Shown: positions 1-9,170, numbered from the stretch's first letter. The stretch is 64,000 nt of DNA from Salinadaptatus halalkaliphilus (GCF_006543045.1 NZ_RBZW01000008.1:1-64000), one strand, 5' to 3'. Translations and numbers: made by a program. The notes: generated by a model not told the origin, from the sequence alone.

Positions 1-375
1 GAGCAGATCGGCCAGAGCGACTCGACGACGTTCGTCATGCCCCAGGAACTGACCTCGATGGTCGGTCGGTACGGCAAACACCTCTCAGGTAGCGACGTCA
101 AAGACGACGGCGACGCCCTCGAGAGCCTGGACTTCGACGAGGAGACCCGCGAACTGATTGGCCTCGACGACATCGCGGAGATCATCGGCGAGATCGACGA
201 AGAAGCCGAAATGGATCTCGAAAAGATGGAACAGGAGGCCCAGGCGATCAAGGAGGGCAAAGACGCCGGAACCATCTCCGATCCCGACGAAGTTATCGAG
301 GAGATGGATCAAGACTTCCAGACTGACGGCGGACCGGAGCCGACCGACGCCGAAGAGCCACAGTCCGAACACTGA
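1..375 (+). CDS. SPFH/band-7 (stomatin/prohibitin-like) membrane protein, C-terminal part
   Basis: Only the last 124 codons are present and the reading frame is open from base 1. The visible part begins with a short stretch (SDSTTFVMPQELTSMVGRYG) resembling the end of the SPFH coiled-coil region in haloarchaeal stomatin-like proteins, followed by a strongly acidic tail with repeated EE and DP pairs. Known of the family: these membrane-anchored proteins oligomerise and often accompany a membrane protease. The N-terminal membrane segment and SPFH domain lie outside the window, so the assignment rests on the tail alone. It converges with the orc gene. Confidence 0.7.
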   Translation, partial: EQIGQSDSTTFVMPQELTSMVGRYGKHLSGSDVKDDGDALESLDFDEETRELIGLDDIAEIIGEIDEEAEMDLEKMEQEAQAIKEGKDAGTISDPDEVIEEMDQDFQTDGGPEPTDAEEPQSEH

Positions 376-433
376 CGTCCGCGCCCGGCCCACTCGGGTT
401 CGGTCGCGGTCGCGATCGCGGTTTCGGGCCTCA

Positions 434-491
434 TACGGATTGTTGTAGCGTTTTACCGGTGATCACCGGTAAAGAACTACAACGGTCCGTA
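434..491. repeat. TACGG-family palindromic element, short form (58 bp)
   Basis: The ends are TACGGATTGTTGTAG and CTACAACGGTCCGTA, and the centre is the palindrome ACCGGTGATCACCGGT. The element is flanked by TCA at 431-433 and TCA at 492-494. The second TCA is, on the minus strand, the TGA stop codon of the orc gene. It fills the gap between two convergent genes. It lacks the GC-rich core of the 80-bp copies. Confidence 0.75.
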
Positions 492-1622
492 TCAATCGAG
501 ACGATTCAGAACTGCGTCTTTCTCGTAGGATAACGAGAGCGACCGCGAGCGACCGCGGCCGTCGACGCTCGTGTAGTCAGCGTTGATCAGACCGAGCTGG
601 TCGAGCTTGTTGACGATTTCGGAGTACCGAGTGTATCCCAGATTCGTTTCGTCGTGGAAGGCATCGTAGACGTCACCGGCTTGCTCACCGTCGTGGTGGG
701 CGATCACCTCGAGCAGGCGCCGTTCGGTGTCGTTCAGACCCGAGAGGCTTTGCGAGAGGCTGATGTATTTCGATTTGTCGTAGGCCTCGGTGACATCCTG
801 GCGCTCGACGGTTCGACTCGCCCGCATCTCGGCGTTGAGTCCGGCCCGGTGTAACAGGTCGATGCCGACGCGCAAGTCGCCGGTTTCGGCGGTCAGGGTC
901 GCGACGTAGTCGAGGATTTCTCGACCGATGACACCCTCGTGGAAGCCACGTTTGACCCGTTCCTCGAGAATGTCGACGATTTCGGGGCTGTCGTAGACGG
1001 GGAAGTAAACGTCTTCCGGGCGGAAGACGCTTTGGACCCGGGAATCGAGTTCTTCGATGACATCGAGTGCGGGGTCCGACGAAACGACGATGACGCCGAT
1101 TTTCGCGCCGGGGTACTCCTCGTGAGCACGCAAGAGTGAGTACAGCGTATCCGAGGCCTCGTTCTCGTAGAAGAGGTAGTTGACATCGTCTAGGGCGACG
1201 ACGAGGACGCGGTCGTCTTCGACGAGTTTGTCGGCAATCTGGCCGAACAACTTCTTAAACGAGATACCCGAAGAGGGCGGTTCGTAGTCGAAGGTCCCTT
1301 CGAACAGCCGGGAGAAGACCGAGTAGCGAGTCGCGTTGACCTGGCAGTTGACCCGCAGCGTCCGCACGTCGGCCGTCTGGGCACCGACTTCGTCGAAGAG
1401 TTTCTGAATGGCCGTCGTCTTGCCGGTTCCGGGTGGTCCTCGAACCATGACGTTCAACGGCCGTGAGCCCCGAACCGCGGGACGCAGTGCGTACGTGAGA
1501 CTCTCCATCTGCCCCTTGCGGTGTTTGAACGTCTCGGGAAGATAATCGATCTCGAAGACGTGTTCGTCCCTGAACACGGATTCGTCCCACGACAGCATCC
1601 CCTCTTCGGGGTCGTCTCCCAT
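492..1622 (-). CDS. Orc1/Cdc6 family replication initiator
   Basis: A 376-residue AAA+ ATPase of the archaeal Orc1/Cdc6 family, which binds origin repeats and recruits MCM. The Walker A motif GPPGTGKTT is near residues 62-70 and Walker B (VLVVALDDVNYL) near 139-150, followed by a sensor strand (IGVIVVSSDP). The C-terminal 90 residues look like the winged-helix DNA-binding domain. ATG at 1622 is preferred over the GTG at 1631 three codons upstream. The TGA stop coincides with the flank of the palindromic element at 434-491. Haloarchaea carry several orc paralogues and many are not beside an active origin; no clear origin repeat cluster is seen in the 107 bp upstream. Confidence 0.9.
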   Translation of the reverse strand: MGDDPEEGMLSWDESVFRDEHVFEIDYLPETFKHRKGQMESLTYALRPAVRGSRPLNVMVRGPPGTGKTTAIQKLFDEVGAQTADVRTLRVNCQVNATRYSVFSRLFEGTFDYEPPSSGISFKKLFGQIADKLVEDDRVLVVALDDVNYLFYENEASDTLYSLLRAHEEYPGAKIGVIVVSSDPALDVIEELDSRVQSVFRPEDVYFPVYDSPEIVDILEERVKRGFHEGVIGREILDYVATLTAETGDLRVGIDLLHRAGLNAEMRASRTVERQDVTEAYDKSKYISLSQSLSGLNDTERRLLEVIAHHDGEQAGDVYDAFHDETNLGYTRYSEIVNKLDQLGLINADYTSVDGRGRSRSLSLSYEKDAVLNRLD

Positions 1623-1729
1623 CACTTTCACCCTGCTTCCGCAGCGTCTTAATGCTTCGGTCGCCCAGAATTCGCCGAAACCGTCGTTTCCGCTACCTTC
1701 ATTGTTGATAATGATGATATTTAACTACG

Positions 1730-2041
1730 ATGCCGCCGGAGTCACCAGCCGAGATACCCGAGTTTTTGGTCGAACGGTTCACTGACTACTCTCCGGAGAC
1801 GCTGCGGGCAATCGGTGAGTACGTCCGGACGGATAACCGCGGTGCTGCCGAAGACATTCCGGATACAACCGTCGAATCCCTCGCCTTACAGTCGGACTCG
1901 ACGCTCGAGGCGATCGAACGGTACGTCGAGGGGGTTGCTACGGAACTCGAACAGCACGACGCCGAGTCGGTGGCGGCGCTAGATGATGACGACGGTCGGC
2001 CGTGGGGACACCAACAGATTCTCGACTGGCACGGCGGGTGA
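1730..2041 (+). CDS. conserved haloarchaeal-type hypothetical protein
   Basis: A 103-residue acidic protein that I do not recognise as a named family. It is predicted largely helical, has no membrane segment or signal peptide, and ends with a WGHQQILDWHGG stretch. An AT-rich stretch (GATGATATTTAAC) lies just upstream and probably contains promoter elements. It is transcribed divergently from orc. The codon use is typical of the window, supporting a real gene. Confidence 0.65.
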   Translation: MPPESPAEIPEFLVERFTDYSPETLRAIGEYVRTDNRGAAEDIPDTTVESLALQSDSTLEAIERYVEGVATELEQHDAESVAALDDDDGRPWGHQQILDWHGG

Positions 2042-2056
2042 GACATTCGTTGCCCC

Positions 2057-2224
2057 TTAGGCCAGTTCGACGCGTTCGATCCCGCGGTCCACGTCGACGG
2101 GATCGATCCGGGTATTATGAGTCATTCGGACGTGGGCACGAACGAGTCGTTCGACCTCCTCGTCGCTGCTCGAGCGGACCAGAAACTGACAATTCCCTCG
2201 CGAACACGAGAACTGATAGGGCAT
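2057..2224 (-). CDS. DUF1059-type small protein
   Basis: A 55-residue protein beginning MPYQFSCSRGNCQFLV. The paired cysteines (residues 7 and 12) and later histidines (H30, H36 region) match the DUF1059 pattern, a family of unknown role suspected of metal binding. The open frame extends upstream to 2341, but that part has no family resemblance and atypical composition, so the internal ATG is chosen. It lies just downstream of the MutS-like gene on the same strand. Confidence 0.65.
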   Translation of the reverse strand: MPYQFSCSRGNCQFLVRSSSDEEVERLVRAHVRMTHNTRIDPVDVDRGIERVELA

Positions 2225-2343
2225 ACCATCACATGGGGCGGGGACGGCGGTAGGTGTTGTACTTGCAACGTCCGGTTCCGACACCACTATCACCCAATTT
2301 CGACGGTCTGTTCTCGGCGCCCGCTCACAGCCACTGGTCACGA

Positions 2344-4404
2344 TCAGTCGAATTTCTCGAGGAGTCGCTCGTAGAAGTGAGGTGGTGATTCTGTGGTTGT
2401 TTCCCGACCACCGTTCGTCGCCGTCGATTCGACTGCCCCAGCGTCGGTCGCCAGTTTCTCGACGATCAACTCCGGGGTCGACCGTGCGAGATGATTTTTG
2501 ACTGGCGACCGATTCACCTCGAGTTCACCCTCGATCAGCCCCACCGCCTCGATGCCGTCGACGGTGACCTCGTAGTCGGCCATCTCGCGTATCTCGTCGG
2601 CCAGGTGCGAGACGAAGACCGCCGTCGCGCCGTTCTCGGCAAGCGCCTCGAGGATGCCAGCGATGATCTTCGCGCTGGCACCAGGTTCGGTTATGCTCTC
2701 GAGTTCGTCGACCAGGACGAGCGAGCCCGAACCACCCTGGGCGAGATCGGCGAACTCCCGGACCGTCGATTCGAAGGCCCCCGCGTCGAGGGTTCCCTGA
2801 CTCTTGGCGTGATAGTGTAGGTCGTCGAACCGCCGCAAATAGACGTCTTCGGCGGGAACGGGTAGTCCCATGTGTGCCAATACGACGACGCTCGCGACCA
2901 GATCTAGCGTCGAGGTCTTTCCCCCGCTGTTGACCCCCGAAAGGAGGGCAACGCCCTCGACGTCGTAATCGACGGGATCGATTTGCTCGAGTGGCTCCTC
3001 GAGGACGGGTGAACGCCCGCCCTCGATCGAGAAGCCAGTCTCGGTCGGCGCAGCATCCTCCTCGGTCCAGACGAACGTCGGCATCGTACACGCATACGCC
3101 GTGCTGAACCGGGCGATCGCGAGTTCGACATCGAGCTCGAGGGCGTCTCGAACCAACGTTTTCGCCGCCTCGCGTTGATCCGCGAGGTCGGCGGCAAGTT
3201 CTCGCTTGAGCCGGCCAGCCCGTCGGTCTTTCGCCGCCGTCAACTCTTCGCGTAGCCGCGAAACAGCGTCGTCGTCACGGTCGACCGGGAACGTCGGCTC
3301 CTCGCCGAAGATTCGGCGGCCGATTTCGGCCTCGCCGGCGTCCAGTGCCAGCGCTTCGATCAGGTGGTTTCGGGCAGTCTCGACGGCGCCGGCGTACTCG
3401 TCGGCTAGCTCCCGCGAGAGCAGCGAGTCGACACCGGCGCCGCGTTCGACCAGCGAGAGCAGATCCGATCCCTCGATGGTGACGTCCTCCTCACGAATCG
3501 CCGCTCGAAGTTTGTCGTTGGCGACGCTTTCGGCCGTACTGACCGCCGCGTCGAGGTCGTCGACTGCCGTCGTCAGCCGGTCGAGTTCGTCGTCGCCCGC
3601 GACGGTTCCGTCGGCCTCGAGGCGCGCGAGCCCGTCCTCCAGGGCCGCGAGATCGCAGTCACCGTCGGGCTCGAGGCTGCTGACGCGGTGCACCTCGATC
3701 GCGGCGCGGATCCGGTCGCGATTGCGCGCGAAGAAAGCGAGCGGCCGTTCGGGAACGATTTCGGCGGGTTGCTCGAGCGCGTCGGGCCTGACCTGAACGT
3801 CGCCCTCGACCGTGACGCCGGCGAAGGACTCGTCGAGGGCGATCACCGTCGCGTAGCCTCTGGCGAGTTCTGCCAGTCCCTTGGCGTCCTCGACGACTTC
3901 GACGGAGAGTTCCGGAATCGCCTCGCGAGCCTCGTTGTAGCGTTCGGCGTCGGTCGTCGCGAGACATCGCTCGCGAACCCGGATGTCACCGGGCGTCTCG
4001 AGCGGTTCGACGCCGTCGAGGGCCTCGAGAACCGCAGGGTCTGGATCGCGCTCGATAGCCTCGCGGGCGAACGCCCGAACTTCTTCGATGCGCGACCGGC
4101 GCGGGCTCGGGTACAGCGTCTCGAGGCGCTGTGCAGCGTAGTCAGTCACGGTGCGTTCGGTGAGCAGCGCGAGCACCTCGCGGTAGATCTCGCGTGCCCG
4201 GTCGGTCGCGAGAAACCCGCCGGGATCGTCGTGTTTCAGTCTGATCGCTCCGCGGGCGATCCGGGCGGCACGACCCTGGCTGATTCCGGGGGCGCTCGCG
4301 ATCGTCGCCACGTCGCCCGAACGCAGCGCGCGCTCGGGCGCTTCGAGCGCCGACAGCGCCTCTGCCGTCTTCGCACCGACGCCCGGAATCTCCTCGATCT
4401 CCAT
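2344..4404 (-). CDS. MutS-like DNA-binding ATPase with N-terminal helix-hairpin-helix
   Basis: A 686-residue protein. The first 60 residues are a helix-hairpin-helix pair (IPGVGAKTAEAL, then APGISQGRAARIA). A long helical middle region follows, then the MutS-type ATPase: P-loop GVNSGGKTS near 490-498, Walker B LVLVDELES near 562-570 and the FVSH motif near 597. There is no MutS domain I mismatch-reading module and no Smr domain at the end, so it belongs with archaeal MutS2/MutS5-like proteins, whose role (recombination intermediates rather than mismatch repair) is uncertain. ATG 4404 is chosen because the hairpin motif starts there; an in-frame ATG at 4425 is possible. Confidence 0.85.
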   Translation of the reverse strand: MEIEEIPGVGAKTAEALSALEAPERALRSGDVATIASAPGISQGRAARIARGAIRLKHDDPGGFLATDRAREIYREVLALLTERTVTDYAAQRLETLYPSPRRSRIEEVRAFAREAIERDPDPAVLEALDGVEPLETPGDIRVRERCLATTDAERYNEAREAIPELSVEVVEDAKGLAELARGYATVIALDESFAGVTVEGDVQVRPDALEQPAEIVPERPLAFFARNRDRIRAAIEVHRVSSLEPDGDCDLAALEDGLARLEADGTVAGDDELDRLTTAVDDLDAAVSTAESVANDKLRAAIREEDVTIEGSDLLSLVERGAGVDSLLSRELADEYAGAVETARNHLIEALALDAGEAEIGRRIFGEEPTFPVDRDDDAVSRLREELTAAKDRRAGRLKRELAADLADQREAAKTLVRDALELDVELAIARFSTAYACTMPTFVWTEEDAAPTETGFSIEGGRSPVLEEPLEQIDPVDYDVEGVALLSGVNSGGKTSTLDLVASVVVLAHMGLPVPAEDVYLRRFDDLHYHAKSQGTLDAGAFESTVREFADLAQGGSGSLVLVDELESITEPGASAKIIAGILEALAENGATAVFVSHLADEIREMADYEVTVDGIEAVGLIEGELEVNRSPVKNHLARSTPELIVEKLATDAGAVESTATNGGRETTTESPPHFYERLLEKFD

Positions 4405-4618
4405 TGCTTCTCGAGAGAGTATCAAACCGAAGTGAGAAAAAGTTCCCGCCCGGCTTTGTCAGCTGTCGCGTGATAACAGTGAACATGGATGTCTGAGCCA
4501 CTCGAGTACCACGAACGGACGACCCACTCGATCCTCGAGCGTCAACCGCCGTCGGACGGCTGTCTCTCCTTGCGAGGTCCGGCGCCGCCGTTATCCCGTC
4601 GGCTCGCGTCGGACGGAT

Positions 4619-4843
4619 ATGGCACTCACAAAATTGCTCGGTTCGAAAGCGACGCGGTCGCTTACCGTCGTCTCAGTACTGCGAGAAGCCAAACGAGCGT
4701 TCAGCCACGGCAACCGGACGCGTGCACTCCTGTTTCTCGGTCTCGCCGTCGTCGCCTGGAAGTGGACGGTCATCGGGCTGGCCGCACAGGGGCTCGTCAC
4801 ACTCCTGCGCGGGAATCGGTCGCCGGGCTCGAGCCCGGCGTAA
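4619..4843 (+). CDS. small single-pass membrane protein, unknown function
   Basis: A 74-residue basic protein with one hydrophobic segment (ALLFLGLAVVAWKWTVIGLA, about residues 36-55). No family is recognised. It converges with the MOSC gene. Its basic composition is unlike the acidic soluble proteins around it but normal for a small membrane protein. The 214 bp before it (4405-4618) holds no recognised gene. Confidence 0.5.
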   Translation: MALTKLLGSKATRSLTVVSVLREAKRAFSHGNRTRALLFLGLAVVAWKWTVIGLAAQGLVTLLRGNRSPGSSPA

Positions 4844-4930
4844 ACATCGAATACTCCTCGGTAAGTGCGAGGTACAGGCTCGCGTTCGAGACGAGACCCT
4901 CGAGTGACTCGTTCTCGTGAGCCAGTCGTC

Positions 4931-4965
4931 GCGGTTGCATCGGCAACGACTGCTCCCAATCCGTA
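4931..4965. repeat. TACGG-family element, right-half relic
   Basis: GCGGTTGC at 4931-4938 followed by a degenerate arm and AATCCGTA matches the right half of the full 80-bp copies (compare GCGGTTGCGCCGGTAAATCG and CAGCAATCCGTA). The TCA after it (4966-4968) is the TGA stop codon of the MOSC gene read on the minus strand. The left half is not recognisable. Confidence 0.5.
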
Positions 4966-5739
4966 TCAGTCGTCGACGATCTCGACGGTATCGCCAATCT
5001 GAAGCGTCTGTTCGCGGTCGGCGTCCGGAATTCGGGCGATCAGCATGAGCGTGTAGTAGTGATCGAAGGCATCCGCGTCGGCCCACGCGGGGAAGGTTTC
5101 CTCGCGCTTGCGGACGAATCGCTCGCGAAAGTCGGGCGTCGGTTCGCCCGTCTCGGGATCGCGTTCGGGGACGACACACCGGCCACAGGGTGTGACGCCC
5201 TCGAGGGTCACGCCGCCGATCGCGAACGAAGGCGCCTCCTCGCCGACGAATCGATCCTCCCAGAACGCCGGCACGCCCGACACCTCGAGGTTCGCCCGCA
5301 TGCGTCGGCGCACCCCATCGACGGTCACGTCGTCGAACCACGAGGCGACGGTTTCGAGTGTCGCTGTGGCGATCACCGACGGCCCCATCTCGCGACGATC
5401 GACGTAGCCACGCGTTCGGTCGCGCTCGAGGGTGACCGATTCGTCGAAGTAGTCGCCGAACCAGGCTTCGGCCCGCTCGCGGTCGGTCTCGAGGTCGAAT
5501 TCGACCCCGTCGCCGTCGGGGGTCGTCACGACAAGCTCGGTCGTCTCGGGATCGAAATCGGTCTCGATGTCGTGGACGAGGGCCGTTCGTTTGCCGTTTA
5601 TAACCTCGCCGTCGGTGTCGAACAGCGCAAACTCCCGGTCGTGTGCGAGCGTACCACCCTCGAGGATCGATGCGGCTGTCAGCTCGATGCCGTCGAGCCC
5701 CTTGACGGGATAGGCTGTGAGTCGCTCGAGTCGTGCCAT
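4966..5739 (-). CDS. MOSC domain protein (molybdenum cofactor sulfurase C-terminal type)
   Basis: A 257-residue protein with an N-terminal MOSC beta-barrel region (ARLERLTAYPVKGLDGIEL, residues 2-20) and a C-terminal MOSC domain with the conserved cysteine motif GVTPCGRCVVPERD. The family transfers sulfur or handles molybdopterin-bound metals in enzymes such as YcbX and mARC. The internal ATG at 5739 is used because the family begins at this point; the longer open frame adds only arginine-rich sequence. The stop codon is formed at the edge of a palindromic repeat relic. Confidence 0.85.
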   Translation of the reverse strand: MARLERLTAYPVKGLDGIELTAASILEGGTLAHDREFALFDTDGEVINGKRTALVHDIETDFDPETTELVVTTPDGDGVEFDLETDRERAEAWFGDYFDESVTLERDRTRGYVDRREMGPSVIATATLETVASWFDDVTVDGVRRRMRANLEVSGVPAFWEDRFVGEEAPSFAIGGVTLEGVTPCGRCVVPERDPETGEPTPDFRERFVRKREETFPAWADADAFDHYYTLMLIARIPDADREQTLQIGDTVEIVDD

Positions 5740-5855
5740 TACCAGGACGTTTCGTCGCCGACGACGTATACGTACCCGTTCCAACGGCGGTCGGTGGGCA
5801 CCAGACTCGAACGGCTCGACGAACGTCCGTCGCGTGGACACCGTTACCGGAGTCG

Positions 5856-6815
5856 CTACCGCGACGTCGCCGAGACGCGTTCGGTGTCGATGGGGTTGCC
5901 GATCGCTCGGCGGTAAATCTCGAGTAACCTGTCGACGACGGCGTCCTGACTCACCGCTCTGACGGCCTCGCGACCGTTCGAGCGCTCGCCTCGCTCGAGG
6001 ACCTCGACGAGGCCCCTAACGAGTTCGTCGTCCGACTTCGCGACGCTCGAGGGATCGACTGCCTCGAGTCTGGTCCGGACATCGCCGACGTCGGTTGCGA
6101 CGACCGGCAGATTACACGCCATCGCCTCCTTGACCGACGTTGGCGACCCTTCCCGCCAGGAGGTCAGAAAGAGCGCGTCGGCGGCGTTCATGTACGTCGA
6201 CACCCGATCGTGATCGACGCCGTGAACCACCTGGAGGTTTACGGGACGCTCGAGCAAGTTGTCGACGGTCCTAACGAGGCGTCTGGCTCGCGGATAGTCC
6301 TTGACGGTGCGTTCGGGCGGGTACGGAAAGAGAACGTGGTGCTCGTCAGAATCCCAGTCGACCCGTGCCTGGGCCTGCGACTGCGGCGCTGGTTGGAAGC
6401 GCTCGAGGTCGATCCCGAACGGCAACACGGTACAGTCGGTGCCGAGGCGTCGCTTCATCCCCGGCGTCATCACGATTACCTCGTCGCAAAACGGCGCACA
6501 GGCTCGCGAAATCGGACGACCCGGTCCCTCGAGGTCGGTCCCCCACAGCGAGCACACGACGGGAAGACGACGCTGTGGGAGTGCCATCGGCACGGTCAAT
6601 CCGTAGTGGGCGTGGATCAGGTCGTAGTCCTTCCGGGCCTCCCGCATCACCGCCGGAAAGAACTCGAGGTAGTCGCGAACGCTCCGGGACTCGCCCGCCT
6701 CGACGTGGCCGGGAACCGTTCGCAGAGTAGGAGAGACGCCGCGATCGGCGAGGGACTCGAGTTGCTGGAGCAGAAACGGCGACTCGTCGTACGTCGTGAG
6801 CACGAGGATGTCCAT
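5856..6815 (-). CDS. glycosyltransferase family 4 (GT-B)
   Basis: A 319-residue GT-B enzyme. The N-terminal Rossmann half begins MDILVLTTYDESPF. The C-terminal nucleotide-sugar half contains ADALFLTSWREGSPTSVKEA, the usual E-x7-E donor-binding region, followed by CNLPVVATDVGDV. Such enzymes build glycans from nucleotide sugars on the cytoplasmic face of the membrane. It is divergent from a pair of sugar-nucleotide SDR genes, suggesting a role in S-layer N-glycan or surface polysaccharide synthesis. ATG 6815 is chosen because the Rossmann strand starts there. Confidence 0.88.
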   Translation of the reverse strand: MDILVLTTYDESPFLLQQLESLADRGVSPTLRTVPGHVEAGESRSVRDYLEFFPAVMREARKDYDLIHAHYGLTVPMALPQRRLPVVCSLWGTDLEGPGRPISRACAPFCDEVIVMTPGMKRRLGTDCTVLPFGIDLERFQPAPQSQAQARVDWDSDEHHVLFPYPPERTVKDYPRARRLVRTVDNLLERPVNLQVVHGVDHDRVSTYMNAADALFLTSWREGSPTSVKEAMACNLPVVATDVGDVRTRLEAVDPSSVAKSDDELVRGLVEVLERGERSNGREAVRAVSQDAVVDRLLEIYRRAIGNPIDTERVSATSR

Positions 6816-6842
6816 CGATTGCGTGAGCGATCGGTCGTCGGC

Positions 6843-6848
6843 TATATT
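6843..6848 (-). promoter_or_regulatory. TATA element of the glycosyltransferase gene
   Basis: AATATA on the minus strand is centred about 30 nt upstream of ATG 6815, the spacing of a leaderless archaeal promoter. The divergent SDR gene has an A/T-rich box, GAATTACAAAG, at 6943-6953, about 31 nt upstream of its ATG. Confidence 0.45.
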
Positions 6849-6979
6849 GTTAATGCCGACACACAGGCCAACGCTTGCAAACACGATCCGGGTCGCCAAT
6901 GGGGTACGGTCGCCAAACGACGACTGCCTTCGTGTAGCGTTCGAATTACAAAGGCCGGACAGCGGGTAGCCACGGCGAC

Positions 6980-8068
6980 ATGACCTCACTCGAGGGAGCG
7001 AACGTACTCGTGACGGGCGGGTGTGGCTCGATCGGTTCGACACTCGTCGCCGACATCCTCGATCGTGACCCCGCCATGGTCCGGATCGTCGACAACAGCG
7101 AGCAACGGCTGGCGGCGTTCGTCGGCACCTACAGCGACCGTCGGCCGGAGATCGATTCCGTCCTGGCAAACGTTCGGGACAAGGATCAACTCGCCGTCGC
7201 GATGAGCGACGTCGACGTCGTCTTTCACGTCGCGGCGATGAAACACGTGCCGATGGTCGAGGACAACCCCTACGGCGCCGTCCAGACCAACGTCGCCGGC
7301 ACGCGAAACGTCGTCGAGGCGGCTGCGGAGGCCGGCGTCGATCGGCTGCTCGGCGTCAGCACCGATAAGGCGGCCAATCCTACCTCGACGATGGGTGCAA
7401 CGAAGCTGATCGGCGAGCGAATCATCTCTTCGTTCGACGCCAATCGGCCCCCCGACGCGCTCACGCTTGGCTCCGTCCGCTTTGGCAACGTCGTCGGCAC
7501 CGACGGCTCGGTCGTCCCGCTGTTCTACGAACAGCTCAAACGCGGCGGTCCGCTTACCGTTACCGACCCCGAGATGACGCGATTCGTTATGGGCCCCGAC
7601 GACGCCGCCCGCTTCGCGGTCGACTCCTGCCTCGAGATGGACGGCGGCGAGGTGTTCGTCAAGAAGATGCCCGCACTCCGCATCGGCGACCTCGCCGAGG
7701 CGATGTCTGCACACTATGCCCCCACATTCGGATTCGATCCCGCCGAGATCGACATCGAACTGCTCGGTGCGAAACCCGGCGAACGCTACCACGAAAAACT
7801 GGTTGCCGAGGACGAACGTCGGTATGCTGACGAACGGGACGATCGCTTCGTCCTCTATCCCCAGTACGACGATCTCGAGATCACAAACGATCTCGAGGCC
7901 GAGTACACATCGAAACACGCCCGCTACTTGTCACAACCCGACATAATCGACCTCGTCGAATCTGTGCTCGAGGATCCAGCGCCGGCGTCGAACGGGGACG
8001 GATCGACCGACAACCCACCCAGTACGGATACGCGTGCAGACGGGCGTGGACGGGACGCCGATGAGTGA
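6980..8068 (+). CDS. SDR-family sugar-nucleotide enzyme, CapD/FlaA1-like (polysaccharide biosynthesis)
   Basis: A 362-residue extended short-chain dehydrogenase. The NAD-binding glycine motif VTGGCGSIGSTLV is at residues 10-22, followed by the KHVP segment typical of UDP-GlcNAc 4,6-dehydratases, STDKAANPTSTMGATKLIGE with the catalytic Ser/Thr and Lys (the usual Tyr position reads as Met in TMGATK, as in this family), and the FGNVVGTDGSVVPLF motif. Likely reaction: dehydration or epimerisation of a UDP-sugar for surface glycans. The last 8 bases overlap the next gene, showing translational coupling. Confidence 0.85.
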   Translation: MTSLEGANVLVTGGCGSIGSTLVADILDRDPAMVRIVDNSEQRLAAFVGTYSDRRPEIDSVLANVRDKDQLAVAMSDVDVVFHVAAMKHVPMVEDNPYGAVQTNVAGTRNVVEAAAEAGVDRLLGVSTDKAANPTSTMGATKLIGERIISSFDANRPPDALTLGSVRFGNVVGTDGSVVPLFYEQLKRGGPLTVTDPEMTRFVMGPDDAARFAVDSCLEMDGGEVFVKKMPALRIGDLAEAMSAHYAPTFGFDPAEIDIELLGAKPGERYHEKLVAEDERRYADERDDRFVLYPQYDDLEITNDLEAEYTSKHARYLSQPDIIDLVESVLEDPAPASNGDGSTDNPPSTDTRADGRGRDADE

Positions 8069-9023
8069 TCGCGTCGGCGTCCTCGGTGCAACCGGCTACG
8101 TCGGCAGTGCGATCACGACAGTCCTGCGTGCGAACGGGTACGACGTGTCTCCGGCAGCCGGGTCGACACACGAGACGTATCCGACCGTCGATGTCAGGAA
8201 CCGGATGGCCGTCTCTACGTTCCTCGAGGATGTCGACTACGTCGTCAACGCAACTGGCGTCGTCGGTATCGATGCGTGTGCCGACCGGTCAGGGTTGGCC
8301 TTCGAGATCAACGCCACCGGCGCGGCGACCGTCGCGTGGGCTTGTCGCCGCCAGAACGTGGCGCTGGTCCACCTCTCGAGCGTCGCGACGATCGGTACCC
8401 CCAAGCGCCAGCCGATTACGGCCGACACCCCTCGCGAGCCGGACACGATCTACGGCGAGACCAAGCTCCTCGGCGAGCGTGCGGTCCAGACGATCACCGA
8501 CGGCGAGGTGCCATCGATCACGTTCTGCCCGACCAACGTCTACGGCGCACACGAGTCGTCCAGCGCTCGAGACGCTCGCAACGCCGGCAGCAGTTCCGTC
8601 GTCGACTTCTTCCTCGAGCAGGCCATCACAGCCGACATCCTCCCGGTTCACCGACCGGGAACCCAGCAACTCGATCTCATCCACGTCAGCGACGTCGCCG
8701 ATGGCGTCGCGACGGCCATCGACCGACTCGGCGAGCTAGAGAGGACGGCCCGCTCGTACGTCCTCGGACGCGGCGAGGCCTACAGCGTGCTCGAGCTGGC
8801 GGGGTTCATCCTCGCCCAGTGTCACGACACGAGTGGCTGGGCACCAGCGCTCGAGCTCCGTGACCCCCCAGCGGACGAACTACCACCCATCGATCGGTTC
8901 GACGTCGAGACGACGCCCCTCGCTTCCGACCTCGACGTCAGCCCAGACCGTGATGTCACGACCTGGATCGAGACGGTACTCGAGGGGGCAAAGGCTGAAA
9001 TACGTCTTGCATCCAGTACGTGA
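8061..9023 (+). CDS. NAD-dependent epimerase/dehydratase (SDR, RmlD/GalE-like)
   Basis: A 320-residue protein starting at an ATG inside the end of the preceding SDR gene. The dinucleotide motif GVLGATGYVGSAI is at the N terminus, an LSSVATIG strand follows, and the catalytic YGETK (Tyr-x3-Lys) is at about residue 130. Extended SDRs of this type reduce or epimerise nucleotide-linked hexoses. Together with the upstream CapD-like gene and the divergent glycosyltransferase it forms a small glycan module. The substrate cannot be read from sequence. Confidence 0.82.
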   Translation: MSDRVGVLGATGYVGSAITTVLRANGYDVSPAAGSTHETYPTVDVRNRMAVSTFLEDVDYVVNATGVVGIDACADRSGLAFEINATGAATVAWACRRQNVALVHLSSVATIGTPKRQPITADTPREPDTIYGETKLLGERAVQTITDGEVPSITFCPTNVYGAHESSSARDARNAGSSSVVDFFLEQAITADILPVHRPGTQQLDLIHVSDVADGVATAIDRLGELERTARSYVLGRGEAYSVLELAGFILAQCHDTSGWAPALELRDPPADELPPIDRFDVETTPLASDLDVSPDRDVTTWIETVLEGAKAEIRLASST

Positions 9024-9076
9024 ACGGTGTTCACTCGGCGCTATCGCTCGTCGCGAGTAATTGTTCGAAAACGAAG

Positions 9077-9149
9077 CGCCGAAGCCAGGACTCGAACCTG
9101 GGACAACCTCGTTAACAGCGAGGTGCTCTACCATCTGAGCTACTTCGGC
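9077..9149 (-). tRNA. tRNA-Asn (anticodon GTT)
   Basis: A 73-nt cloverleaf. Acceptor GCCGAAG pairs with CTTCGGC, discriminator G. The anticodon stem CCTCG/CGAGG encloses CTGTTAA with anticodon GTT. The T arm contains GGTTCGAGTCC. No intron; CCA is not encoded, consistent with the nearby cca gene. Confidence 0.95.
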
Positions 9150-9170
9150 TCACTTTCTGGTAATCGGGTG

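Noticed and set aside
3206-3796. 196-codon plus-strand frame
   Set aside because: It is antisense to the MutS-like gene and serine-rich, a typical shadow of a GC-rich coding strand.
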